From the NCBI GenBank assembly GCA_002633005.1, contig NMRA01000011.1, positions 2,050,361-2,112,060 on the forward strand: a stretch of DNA of 61,700 nucleotides, in the 5' to 3' direction. A program made the translations under genes and the position numbers. This DNA comes from Phoronis australis. Its lineage: Eukaryota > Phoronida > Phoronidae. This document shows, piece after piece, positions 13,501-25,500 of the stretch (positions within the stretch are counted from its first letter, which is position 1; every line of letters starts with the position of its first letter). Below the pieces are notes generated by a model, which was not told the origin of the DNA, searched no databases, and saw only the letters and a program-made list of their open reading frames with translations.

Positions 13501-16500
13501 TCTTTTTAGCGAGACGTGTCAAAAATCAATAATGCCTTGAAAAAATTTTAATACCGAAGCTGTTGCATTTCTGCTTTCGGCTTCTCAATATAAAAATCAA
13601 TTTCCAAGCGCCAATGAATCCAATGTGATGGGTATTATTTAACATTAGCAAATTGACTTCTGACACTTTATTGTTTTACTTGGCTTTATTGTTATTGTTA
13701 TTGTTTTAACATCAATAAAGTGCAGGCTGTTTGTCTGTCAGCACAGAAATTGATGAAGAGTGTGTGAGACTTCCCTTATACTTTGGTGGATTGCACTTAA
13801 GACATTCATGTCTGTTTGGTGTGGATTACTGTCTGGCACACTCAAGTGACATTATCAATACCTGTGGTCACATGCTATAGAATTTTTGTGATCATGCAGC
13901 TGTTTATTCGCCATGAAGTAAACTCAAAAAGTTGAATGCAATAATTATATCACTTGTTTCTTGCGAGCATACTACCCAAGGTTCATGAAGGTCATCAATG
14001 TGCCTTCTTTACGCTCATGCTAAAATGCATAAAGTGATGCGCTCATGTCATGAGCTTATATCAATTGTTTTTGGTCTTCTACGTTGCTTGGAATTTCCAA
14101 TAGTCCAGGCCTGAGGTGTATATTGTTGTCTAGTTTAATACTAAATGTGTTTCAGGTCAGGGGACTATGAATTATGTGACAGTGATGTGGGTATGGAATG
14201 AGAACCAATAATTATTGTTATAGTGAAGAAATAATGTGGTACCAGTTTTACTGTTAAATGGTCTCCTTTGGTCACACACGATAGAATTTTTAAGAACAAT
14301 AAGTCCTGTAGCTGTTTAGTAACACCACGAGTTTTATGGGAGCTGGTGAGTCTAGGGGGAGGGAGAACTGTTTTCAAAAAGTTTTTATATGAGTGTTTCA
14401 AAAGACAATTGAATTAAAAATTTTCCTCTTTTCACCTTGTACTCCGTCAAAACTTTTATAGTATGTACAAGAACTCTGTTTCTATGTAGGCGCATATTGC
14501 AATCATCTCTGTCTGTTGAGGCGCCCGGCATCCGCAACATCTAAACCCCTAGCACAGGATCTTGATGAGATGTGGCAAATGTGTTCCTATAATGAAGCTG
14601 ACAACGAATGACGATGAATTTTGAACAGAGCCAACTACTGGTGTGCCCTTTAGTGATCGTTTTCCTCTGTATCTTCTAACTTAATGGATTTTCATGAAAC
14701 TTGGCTCGTAGGCATCTATTAATGAGATGACGTTATCCTCTTGTTTTCGGATGGATTCGACATACTTTGCGCCACCTAGTGACCAGTTTTACTGTTTTCG
14801 AGTCTGTTTTCTGGCATCTGCTCCTCTATCAACCAAACCGCTCTAAGGATGATTGTGAAAATGGTCATGTATAATGATCATACTGGGAAGAGGGTAGCTG
14901 AGGATGATAATCTCTGATGACTTCGAGTTTATTCTGGGGGCCTAAATGGTAGTTTTACTTGATTTTGTACCCAAGGCTGTATCTCCTAAACGCTACGCAG
15001 GATCTTTATTAAGTTTAGCAAGTATAGTTATATGAAGTTGACAACGGACAAGGATGACTTTCCAATGGATCGGACTACCGGTGTGCCCTATAGTGGCACT
15101 TTTAGTTTTTTACCTTCACCTCTTTATCTTAAAAATCCTCAATGGATTCTCTTGAAATTTGGTAGATATGCATTTATTGGTGAGGTGATGCTTTCCTTCC
15201 ATTTTCAGATGTATTCAAGGTATTTTGCAACACCTAGCGGCCATTTTTACTGTTTTTTGGCGTTCGCCCTTCTGTCAACCAAACCACTCTAAGAATGATT
15301 TTTATGTGCCCACATATTTATGTGTGGTTGCATATTGCCGTCGATTTTCTGTCTGAGCATCTGGCGTCCGCAGTTGTATCTCCTAAACTCCTCAAGGATC
15401 TTGATGAGATTTGGCAGATGTGTTTTTATAAAAGTGACGACGGACGACGACGAATTTCGGACCTCTCCGAATACCAGTATGCCCCCTAGTGGCAATTTTA
15501 GTTTTTTACGCTTCGTCTCTGTATCTTCGGAGGTTCTCAATGGATTTTCATAAAATTTGGCAGTTAGGCATCTATTAGTGAGGTGATGCCATCCTCCAGT
15601 TTTCGGACAGATCCGAGGTACTTTGCGCCACCTAGTGGCCATTTTTACTGATTTCGAGTCTGTTTTTTTGGCGTCCGCCGTTCTATCAACCAAACTGCTT
15701 TAGGGATGATTTTGAAAATTGGCATATAATATATAATAATGTACTTACTGTGAAGAGGGCTAATGACGATGATTTTCTGACGACTTCGACGACTGTAGCG
15801 CCTCCTAGTGGCAGTTTTGTTTGTTTTTGCGCCCATGGCTGTATCTCCCACACAGGATCTTAATGAGATTTGGCTGATGCGTTCCCATGAAACTGACGAC
15901 GGATGAGAACGAATTTCGGACCTCTCCGACTACTGGTGTGCCACCTAATGGCAATTTTAATTTTTTTACGCTTACCTCAGTCTGTAGATTTGGAGGTCCT
16001 CAACGGATTTTCATAAAATTTGGCAGTTAGGCATCTATCAGTGAGATGATGCCATCCTCCCGTTTTCGGACAGATTCAGGATACTTTGCACCACCTAGTG
16101 GTCATTTTTACTGTTTTCGAGTTTGTTTTTTGTTTTTTTTTGTTCGCTCAACCAATCCGCTCTAGGGATAATTTTGAAAATTGGTGTGTATGTTCTTACT
16201 GTGAAGAGGGCAGCTGACGATGATTTTCCGATGACTTCGACTACTTATGGTGCCTCCTAGTGGCATTTTTGGTTGTTTTTGCGCCCATGGCTATTTATCT
16301 CCTAAATGCTCTACAGGATCTTTTTTAATTTTGCTGGTGTATTAAAAAGTTGACAACAAAGGATGACAACTTTCGGACATTGATTGGGCTACCGGTTTGT
16401 CCCCTAGTGGCAATTATGTGGTCATTGGATTTTCATAAAATTTGGCTGTTAGGCATCTATAAGTGATATGACGCTATCATTTTGTTTTTGGTAAAATTCT

Positions 16501-19500
16501 AGGCCATTTTTACTGTTTTCGAGTCCTGTTATTTGGAGTCTGCCCCTCTGTCAACCAAATCACTCTAAGGATGGTTGTGAAAGGTATTTATATTTCTTAT
16601 GTGAAGAGGAAGTCTGACACTGATTTTCCAACGACTTTATCTACTTTGGCGCCTCTTAGTGGCAGTTATGTTTTTTGCACTTATAGCCGCTTAGTGGAAA
16701 TTTCATTTTTATGTTTTCCTCTGTTTTCTCAAAAGTTTCTTTTTATGAAATTTGGTAAATAGCTTTGATGACACATACAAGTTCTCGGATGGATTCGCCA
16801 TATTTTGGGCCATCTAGTTGCCATTTTATGTTCCAAATCAACACCCCTAGAAGCACACCGTTAGCGGTGCATTTGTGGGCGCATTTCAACGCTCCGCATT
16901 GCTCTTGTAAAAATTAGCATATATTATGTTCTTGCTGTGAAGACCTAACGGCTGACAGTGATTTTTTGACAACATAGACTACTTTGGCGTCTTCTAGTGG
17001 TAGTTGTGTGTGTTTTTTGTAAACAGCTCTATCTCCTAAACCCACTGCAGGAACTTTATTAAGTTTGAAAAGTGTAATTATTTGAGGTCGACATGGACGA
17101 CTTCGACTTTGAGACATATCCAACTTAATTGCTGTGTCCCCTATTGGCAATTTCATTTTGTTTCCATTTTCCTGTTTTTTCTGAAGTTCCGTGACGGATA
17201 TTTTTGAAATTTCCCATTTTTACAAGGTATTTTGCGCCATCTAGTGAACATTTTTGGATGCTTTTAGTCATACAACTGTCCTAGTTTACCTGTGTAAGTA
17301 AACCATGCTATGAACAGTCCCACTAAATAAGATTGGTCCTAACCCCGGTCGTCAAGGTAAACGGTGGGGTATGGAAAATTGAACTAGACCGTATTTATCC
17401 ACCTTGNNNNNNNNNNNNNNNNNNNNNNNNNNNNNNNNNNNNNNNNNNNNNNNNNNNNNNNNNNNNNNNNNNNNNNNNNNNNNNNNNNNNNNNNNNNNNN
17501 NNNNNNNNNNNNNNNNNNNNNNNNNNNNNNNNNNNNNNNNNNNNNNNNNNNNGGCCTGTGCACACAAAATCTGTGAGTTAACCAGCACTCACCTTGCACG
17601 TTGCAGCCGTTTAAATGAAAAAACAATCTAGTAAACGCCATTTTCCTGCATAATCCTCCGCCTTTTGTAGCAAAAAAGTCTATCGTCGATGACCCACACA
17701 CGCACGCTCCGGCACTCACTCTCATACACAGACGAACTTCAAAACAAACGTCACGTGACAACAACATGTGTGTTCATCCAGAGATTTTTCTCGTGTTGTG
17801 GGGTACGATGTAGCGCAGATTTGCACTTAATCGCAATTAATCTGGACTCCACATGAACTTTAAAAATTGTAGAACATAAGGAAGATTTGTTGAGTCAAAA
17901 CTATATTTTTATTCAAGAGTTCAAGTTTTCCTATTGACGATAGCGATTCAGTGACGCATCAGTCGGCAAGTTTTCGCCCTGTGATGAGCACAATTTTTTG
18001 AAAAATTATCGTAATTTAACAACGGAAGTTCATAGTAATGCACCACAATTTTGTAGAAAGACTGTCATAGGCTAAAAATACGTCACAGAGCGTAAATTTT
18101 ATGAATCCTAGCTTCCGATTTTACAGGTTTGGGAAACGGGCTTTCAACTGCCTTAGGCTACAATAAGAATCCCCTCCCTGTGAAATGGATTTTTCTAAGT
18201 GTTTATTAGTGCCAATACAGTATACAGCTTTCCACCAAGGCTAGGTGATACTAAGACATTATTCTTTGTTGCATTAGTAACTGGTCTTGGCTAATTATCA
18301 TTTTATGGCCTGGTCATCCATTCAGCCAAAAGTAGTTCTAGAGGTGGCTTATCAGCCAATTATTCACCCATGCTGACTCACAATAGAAGCCTGATAAGAG
18401 TGAAGGTGGATAAATGGGGTGTTCCTACAGTTTCTTGTGTTAGTGGATGTGTTCACAACATGAACACAACTTAACAATGGATTTATTGTGCTACCTGAGG
18501 AGATAATTGTTTGATTACCTGGATGGACTATTGAATAGCATGGCCTTGAATGGATGCCAACTGTGAAAGTGAATATGATGTCTAGTAGTTATGGATGGGT
18601 AATGTGCTGTTAGAAATAATTGAAATGCTTATTGGCTGCATGCTACCTGTCCTTAATCATAATGCTGTGTCAATGATGACTAATTGCTTCATAGAACAGT
18701 TGTCTAAACCGTGGTAAAGGGAAGATTACATTTGATTACCAGTCTTTGTTTTGATGTGACTCAATCAATATTTTGGTCAGTGTGCATGCAGTTATGAATT
18801 TGATAAGTTTCAGCAGAAGTGATAGAAATCTCCATTTAATGAAGTTATCATGATCACCATCAGCATTTTTTAATTAGTTGTCTTAGATACATTGTAATTT
18901 GCTGTTGGACAGAGAGACAACTGTATTCTTTGAAGGATTCAGGTAAGTCGCTGTGCAATTTGTTGCACTTTTACTGGCTATGTGACAGATAGGGGTGCCT
19001 ATGCAGTCTTTAGTTTAGTCAACATTTTATTTAAGAAGCTCAACTCAGTAGTTCTAATGAGAAATTTAGCACAAATAATTGCCACTGTAGTAAAATAGTG
19101 CCAATGTAACACTATCAGGCATAATTCCTAACAATTTTTTGTAACCTGATTCAATCTAAGCACAATGCAAATGCTGTACTGTTCCTTTCAATGAGCAATA
19201 TCTGCAGGTCTGTGATATGAAGGGTGTTTTCAAGCACCAAAACTTTACTTACATCAGCTTCAAGTATCTTAGTTGAAACTAATTTTGTAGTGGAAAGTGA
19301 ACTAGCTTATCAAAGGTAAGTTGTTTTGTGGCTGAAGGAGATTTATTAAGCAGCATAAGCCAAGCATCTCTTGTAATGTCTTGAAAATGAGGCTAGTCAA
19401 ATATTTGATCAAATTTTTGCGACATCATACTTGGATTGTTACTCTGAATCTAAGCGGGAAATGTCTTATTTAATCCAAAATCAATGCAATTGTTTCCAAG

Positions 19501-22500
19501 AAGGAAATAGTGTGCTACCGGAAAGGGTAACTTGGCAAAAATTCCAGGTTGCCAAGGGAATCTGAGGTTGCCAAGACTGAAATTCCAGGTCGCCAAATGA
19601 AGTCTGAGGTTGCTGAGTTCGGCGTAGAAATTGTTTGCTAAGCCTGTACTCGGTTGTCAGAATCTTACGCTTACATCTTCAACCATACGTTCTTTTACAA
19701 ACTGTTGTAATTAGCTTGTTCTTGATGTGTGGTGACTGCTTGGTGACAAGTGCACTAATGTCATGAAATAAAGGGAGCAATTATGAACCAAAACGAAAAG
19801 TGTTAGTAATTTAATGTTTAGAAATCAACACAAACTTTGAAATGAACTTAGTGGAAATTGGTTTCTGATTTTGAAACTCGCTGTGGTGACTTGAAATTTT
19901 TCCAGTTAGCCAAACACAATCTGAGGTCGCTATGGCGACCTGTAGTCTATTTCAGCCAATCTTGATTAACGTTGGAGTAGTAAGATACTCGCTCATGGAT
20001 CTCCTACTCTTTGTTGAAGGAGACACGAAATGAATCTTTTGGCTGAGCTCCGTTTTAACGTCCTATATAGACCCAATGATTTAAGGAAGAAAGATTTCCA
20101 GTTTGGGAATGTGGAAAATAAACTGATTTGCTCAAGATTGGAGCTTGCATCAATTTTTGAAAATAAGCAATTTATTTGATGTCCCAAATTCAAAAATCAA
20201 AAGAAAGATGATTTTTGCAGTCAGTGGCAGCTATTTTTGACAATGTTATCTCAGACTTATTTGATACAAAATGCAGCTTACTGTATTTGAGAAATTAGAT
20301 GAATATCAAAATTACCCGTGGTCTACTGTTCAGTAGAAAAAAGTCAAATTTGGCTTGAATTTCAGTGTCTCCATTATGTTAGTATGCAGATGATTTCGCT
20401 TCATTTTAATACTATACTGAACAAGGGTGAGTTACGCCCTGAACTGTCTGGGAATGTGTTCTCACTGATATATTTTTACACTGTATTTTATCTGTTCTAC
20501 TATATTATTAACTGCTCTTCGACTATCGATTTTATCATCAACTCTATAAAAGTGATAGCACTCTTAGTAAATGTCGCACATGTTATGCATGGTGTATATA
20601 TGTAGATCAATCCTAAGGGCATTGTCAGGTGTTGTTGCTAAAGATGACAAGTTTTCAAGATATTGTCTGATGGTGGCTATTGTTTAGAACTTCGAAATAG
20701 TTAAGCATTGATTTGAATATCTGTTATTCAACAATGGAGTTTCCTTAATTTGTCCTAAATTGAGAAGATTTAAGCACCGGGCTTTATGAACTAATTGGTT
20801 GACTGTGTTTCTCACTAATGATGGTGACATCCAGACTTGCCGTTTGTGTGTGATTGTTTCTAATGGTGAATCATGTCCAGGGCCTTAGGTGTGAGGAATA
20901 TGTTACATGATCACCTCCCACTGTGTAGTCCGGAATGACAAATGAGAACCTCGGGTTAAAAACTTTATTAGACTTGAAAATTTTGAAAATGCTCTCTTCA
21001 GAAAGGATGTCCTTTTTGTTTATTTTTATATGCCCACATGTTTATATGTGGGTGCATATTGCCGTCATCTATGTCTTGGCGTCCAGGCGTCCGCGGCTGT
21101 ATCTCCTAAACCCCTTGCAGGATAGTATTGAAATTTAGCAGGTGTGTTCCTATAGGGTTGATGACAGAGGGCGACGAGTTTCAGACCGACGCGAAGACTG
21201 CTGTGCCCCCTAGTGGTAATTTTAGTTTTTTACGTTTGCCTCTGTATCTTCAAGGGCCCTCAACCGATTTTTATGAAACTTTGCACATTAGGCATGTGTT
21301 AATGAGAGGATGCTATCCTCCAGTTTTTGGATGGATTTGAGGCATTTTGCACCATCTAGTGGCCATTTTTACTATTTTCGAGTCCGTTTTTTGGCGTCCA
21401 CCTCTCTATCAACCAAATCACTCTAAGGATGATTGTGAAAATTAACATGTATGATTTTTCTATGAAGAGGACGGTTGATGATGATTTTCCGATGACTTCG
21501 AGTACTGTAGCACCTCCTACTGGCAGTTTTGTTTTTTTGCGCCCATGGCTGTATTTCCTAATTACTCTACAAGCAAATGTAGCAATAATGTATTTATATG
21601 AAGTTGACAACGGATGACGATGACTTTCGGACAGATTGGAGTACCGGTGTGTCTCTTAGTGGCAGTTTTATTTTACGTTTACCTCTGTATATTCATAGGT
21701 CCTCAGTGGATTTCCATAAATTTTGGCTTATAGGCATCTATTAACTAGGTGACGCTATTCCCTTGTTTATAGATGGATTCAAGGTATTTTGCACCACCTA
21801 GTGACCATTTTTATTGTTTTCGAATCTGTTTTTTGGTTTCTGTCCATCTGTCAATCAAGCCACTCTAAGGAGGATTGTGAAAATTGTCACGCATGCTCAT
21901 ATTGTAAAAAGAACGATTGATAAAGATATTCGTTGACTTCAACTACTGTGGCACCTCCTAGTGGCAGTTTTGTTTCTTTTTGGGCCCATGCCTGTATTCA
22001 TATGAAGTTAACAACGGAAGATGACAACTTTCAGACAGATCCGATGAACACTGTGCCCCCTGTGGAGTGGCAGTTTTATTTTTTTCGCTTTCCTCTGTTT
22101 CTCTGAAGTTCCTCGACGAATTTTCATAAAATTTGGTAAATGGCTGTCTTTTAAAGAAATGGTAACATTTTCTGGTTTTCAGACGGATTCAATATATTTT
22201 GTGCCATCTAGTGGCCATTTTTACTGTTTTCTTGTCTGTTTTTAGCATTCGCCATTTGTGAAGCAAACCATTGGTAGGATAATTGTGAAACTGACTTTTA
22301 TGTTGTTAGTGTGAAGAGAACGGTTGACGATGATTTTCCGACTTCAATTGCTGTGGCACCTCCTAGTGGCAGTTTTGTTGTTTGCCCCCTTAGCCGTATC
22401 TGATAAGCCCTCTGCAGGATCTTTAATATTCAATTTAGAAAATTTGGAAAACGACAACATTCAGACAGATCCGACGAACGCTTTGCCTCCTAGTGGCAAT

Positions 22501-25500
22501 TTCATTTTTTTCCTTTTGCTTTGTTTCTTTGATTTATTTCCTTGACGGATTTTCATGCAATGGGGTGAATAGCTCTCTGTGTCGTTTACCTGTTTTTTGA
22601 TGGATTTGAAGTATTTTGCACCCTCCAGTGGCCATTTTTATGATCAAAATAAACACCCTGGAAGCACATTGTTTGGAGTGCATTCGAGGGGCACTTCAAC
22701 ACTCCCCGTTGCTCTTGTTTAAATTTCAGCTTTCAGACAATGTCTTTTTCACCTATTGCAAAGACTAAATAATACTATGGCATTATTGTGTTTTTCCATG
22801 TTCGCTGCTCTGCAAGAAATTTATTGACAAGTGTTCATCATTTCACTCGTGAGCTTTGCAAAATAAACAATATTGGAATTGTGGGCAGTTATCCAGGTGG
22901 AAAAATTAGAGATCATGCTAGATTTTTTATCTTCCCAGGTCTATTGCTCGGCGAGAAATTCATTGACGAGCATGTGGTGCTGGTGTGGCGTCACTGGTGT
23001 TTTAATGACATTGTCACTGAACGCTACTTTAAATCGGCGTCATCAAAGCTTGCATTCCACCAATCCATTGCCAGTCTCTTCATGGAGGCAGAGTTGAGCA
23101 ACAATAATTCACTGATCGGCCAATCAGAATGCATCAACCTGGGCCATGGAAGGATTGTCAGCCAGCCTCTTGTGCTATCCACCTCTGTATACAACTTCCG
23201 TCGCATGAACGAACTGTGGATACAGTTGCTTAAGTCAGGTATCAGCCAGTTGCGTGTTAGTGCAAAGCAGGAGACATAAGTATTCACAACTGTCCAAACG
23301 TCGTGTAATGTTGTTGGTGGCATATCTCAATAATCAAATAGGCATTAAATGTTGTGCCTTGGTGTAGGTGTGGTAACTTTGGGCACCAGTCGATTTTTTT
23401 GATCTTGACATCATCTTCAAGGTCACAGTGCGAATGTCAAGTTTTGACTTAGGAAAATGTTGTTTGGGATGACATATCTGACGAACAAAGCTTTAGATAT
23501 TGTCTTACTTTTTACCAACGTGGGGAACATCAAGCTGCAGTTGGTGACTTTGACCTCATTTTCAGGGTCGCAGCGAAAAATTAAAAATCAAGTTTTGACT
23601 TGGAAAATAATGTTGGCGCAATGTCTCAAAATAGATATTTTTAGATTTGCTAGAGGTATAGGTGGGGCAACTCCGAGCTGTAGGTGTTGCATCTGCACAT
23701 GCCAGGGAAGTGTGGAGACCTATCCTTGTATCCATTACATCATATTTAAGCTCATTTTAAAGCAAAATTTTGTCAAATCTGAAAATTTAGTGAATTGTTT
23801 TCAAATGTGTTAGAAATGAAGTTTGTAAAGATGTTCATCTTAATTATTTTTTAACAAAATTAATTCATTACCACAACATATGGCGCTAAAATGCACAAGT
23901 CTCGAGGTAATGGGGTGACAATTTGATCACTCTGACATTTGTTTGAATGTTTACTTTTTATTTATTAAACCCGCTTTGAATTTGTCTTCTGTCAAATGTA
24001 ACTTTTGCTACCATTTAGGATTAATAAATTGGTATTAAGTTGTTCCTAACTTGGTTACAACAAATGTCTGAGCTTGTGAAGAACTGATTGAATATTGAGT
24101 TCCTGAGTGTTTCAGGTAAAGGACAAGAAATTAATTTGACCCAGCTGGTCATTTTGTGTACCAAGAATGACCAGACATTTCTTTCAAGCCCAGTTAACCA
24201 AGGAATTTATCGAGACCAGCTTATTGCACCTATGAGCCGATTTCATAAGGTGGTTTAACAAACCAGGTTTAGCACTTAAACTTGGTCTTCCTAAACCTGG
24301 TATAATTTTAGACCGAACTTGCATTTCACCAACATGGTTTTTAAGTCTGAAAGCATATGGTTTTGTAAGATCAGGGAGCGTATTTAGTAAAAGTCCTGCC
24401 TCTGTAACGCTAGGACCTTGCTAAAAAGCAAGACTTCACGAGATTACGCGAGATATTGCCGTGTAGGTTAAGTGAGAACACATTTTTAATTGTGTAGTGT
24501 CTGTGCCCAGTACCCCTACACACATTCAAGTACATGCTCACGATAAGCCGCAACATAATAAATGCCCAAATTTATTTCCGTGTCATTTTAGTGTTTATGT
24601 CTTGTGGGAAAGGGGGGGGGGNGGGAAAGGGGGGGGGGGGCAGCACCCCTGCCCGGCAACCTTAAATCGGGGACAATTTAAGGTGGAACTCAGTCAGAGG
24701 AACTGGAATTTGTCTTCAGTCAAACTCGTAGTGAAAACGGGGATGATGCCTAGCTCAACCAGTCGTATTCTGAGGAATCCGAAGTATATCCTGCAATACA
24801 TAATGGTGTACGCATAGGCGGATCAAGGGGTGGTTAAGGGGTCCAAACCCCTTTTTTCTTGATTTTAGTGATACCAAATCTACTACAATTTTCAAATTGT
24901 TGACTTGGACCCCACTTTTAAAAACTTGATATGACCGTCTTCCCCTTTAAAAAATCCTGGATCCATCCCTGCTAGGTTTGTTCTTGTGTCGTAAAACTGC
25001 ATTGTAAATGCATATCGTGGCATCGTTCAGTTTGCACCTATATCGTGCAAGTCTGCCATATTTAACAATATTAAACCTCTAAGTCTGACCAAGCCTAAAT
25101 TTAAACCTGGTTTAAGATCTTAATACCGGTCTAAGGAATATAGATCTCGTTGATGAAATGAAAACTGACTTAGACCAGGTCTAAACTGGAGTTAAATCAG
25201 GGTTTACTAGACCACTGGTCTAAAAGTTAAACCACCTTATGAAATGCGGGCTATCTTTAAACCTGGTCTACGTCCAGTTTAATTCAGGTTTCACTTAAAA
25301 CCACCTTTTTTGAAATCGGCTTAAGTGTTCAAAATTCAGCCATTTTCTTTTTGGCAGCGGGTGACTTCATAGCCTGGTTTCACTGTTGCAGTATCGGGTA
25401 CTCATGTTATAAATCATGGTGAATCTCTTTGTTACAGTCTTGTTGCTGACAATCTTGTCCCTTCATATAGCTTGAACTGCTGTAACCTCGGTACCTAATT

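Larger units (their letters stand above)
9368..14482. other. Intron 5, proximal part
   Basis: Part of a 13.6-kb intron. It holds a dispersed repeat (9646-9740), a tRNA-like foldback (10598-10956), a threefold 62-bp repeat (12590-12780) and a short CGTCAT-rich tract (13088-13135). No exon is needed, since exons 5 and 6 join in phase and in family register. Confidence 0.6.
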
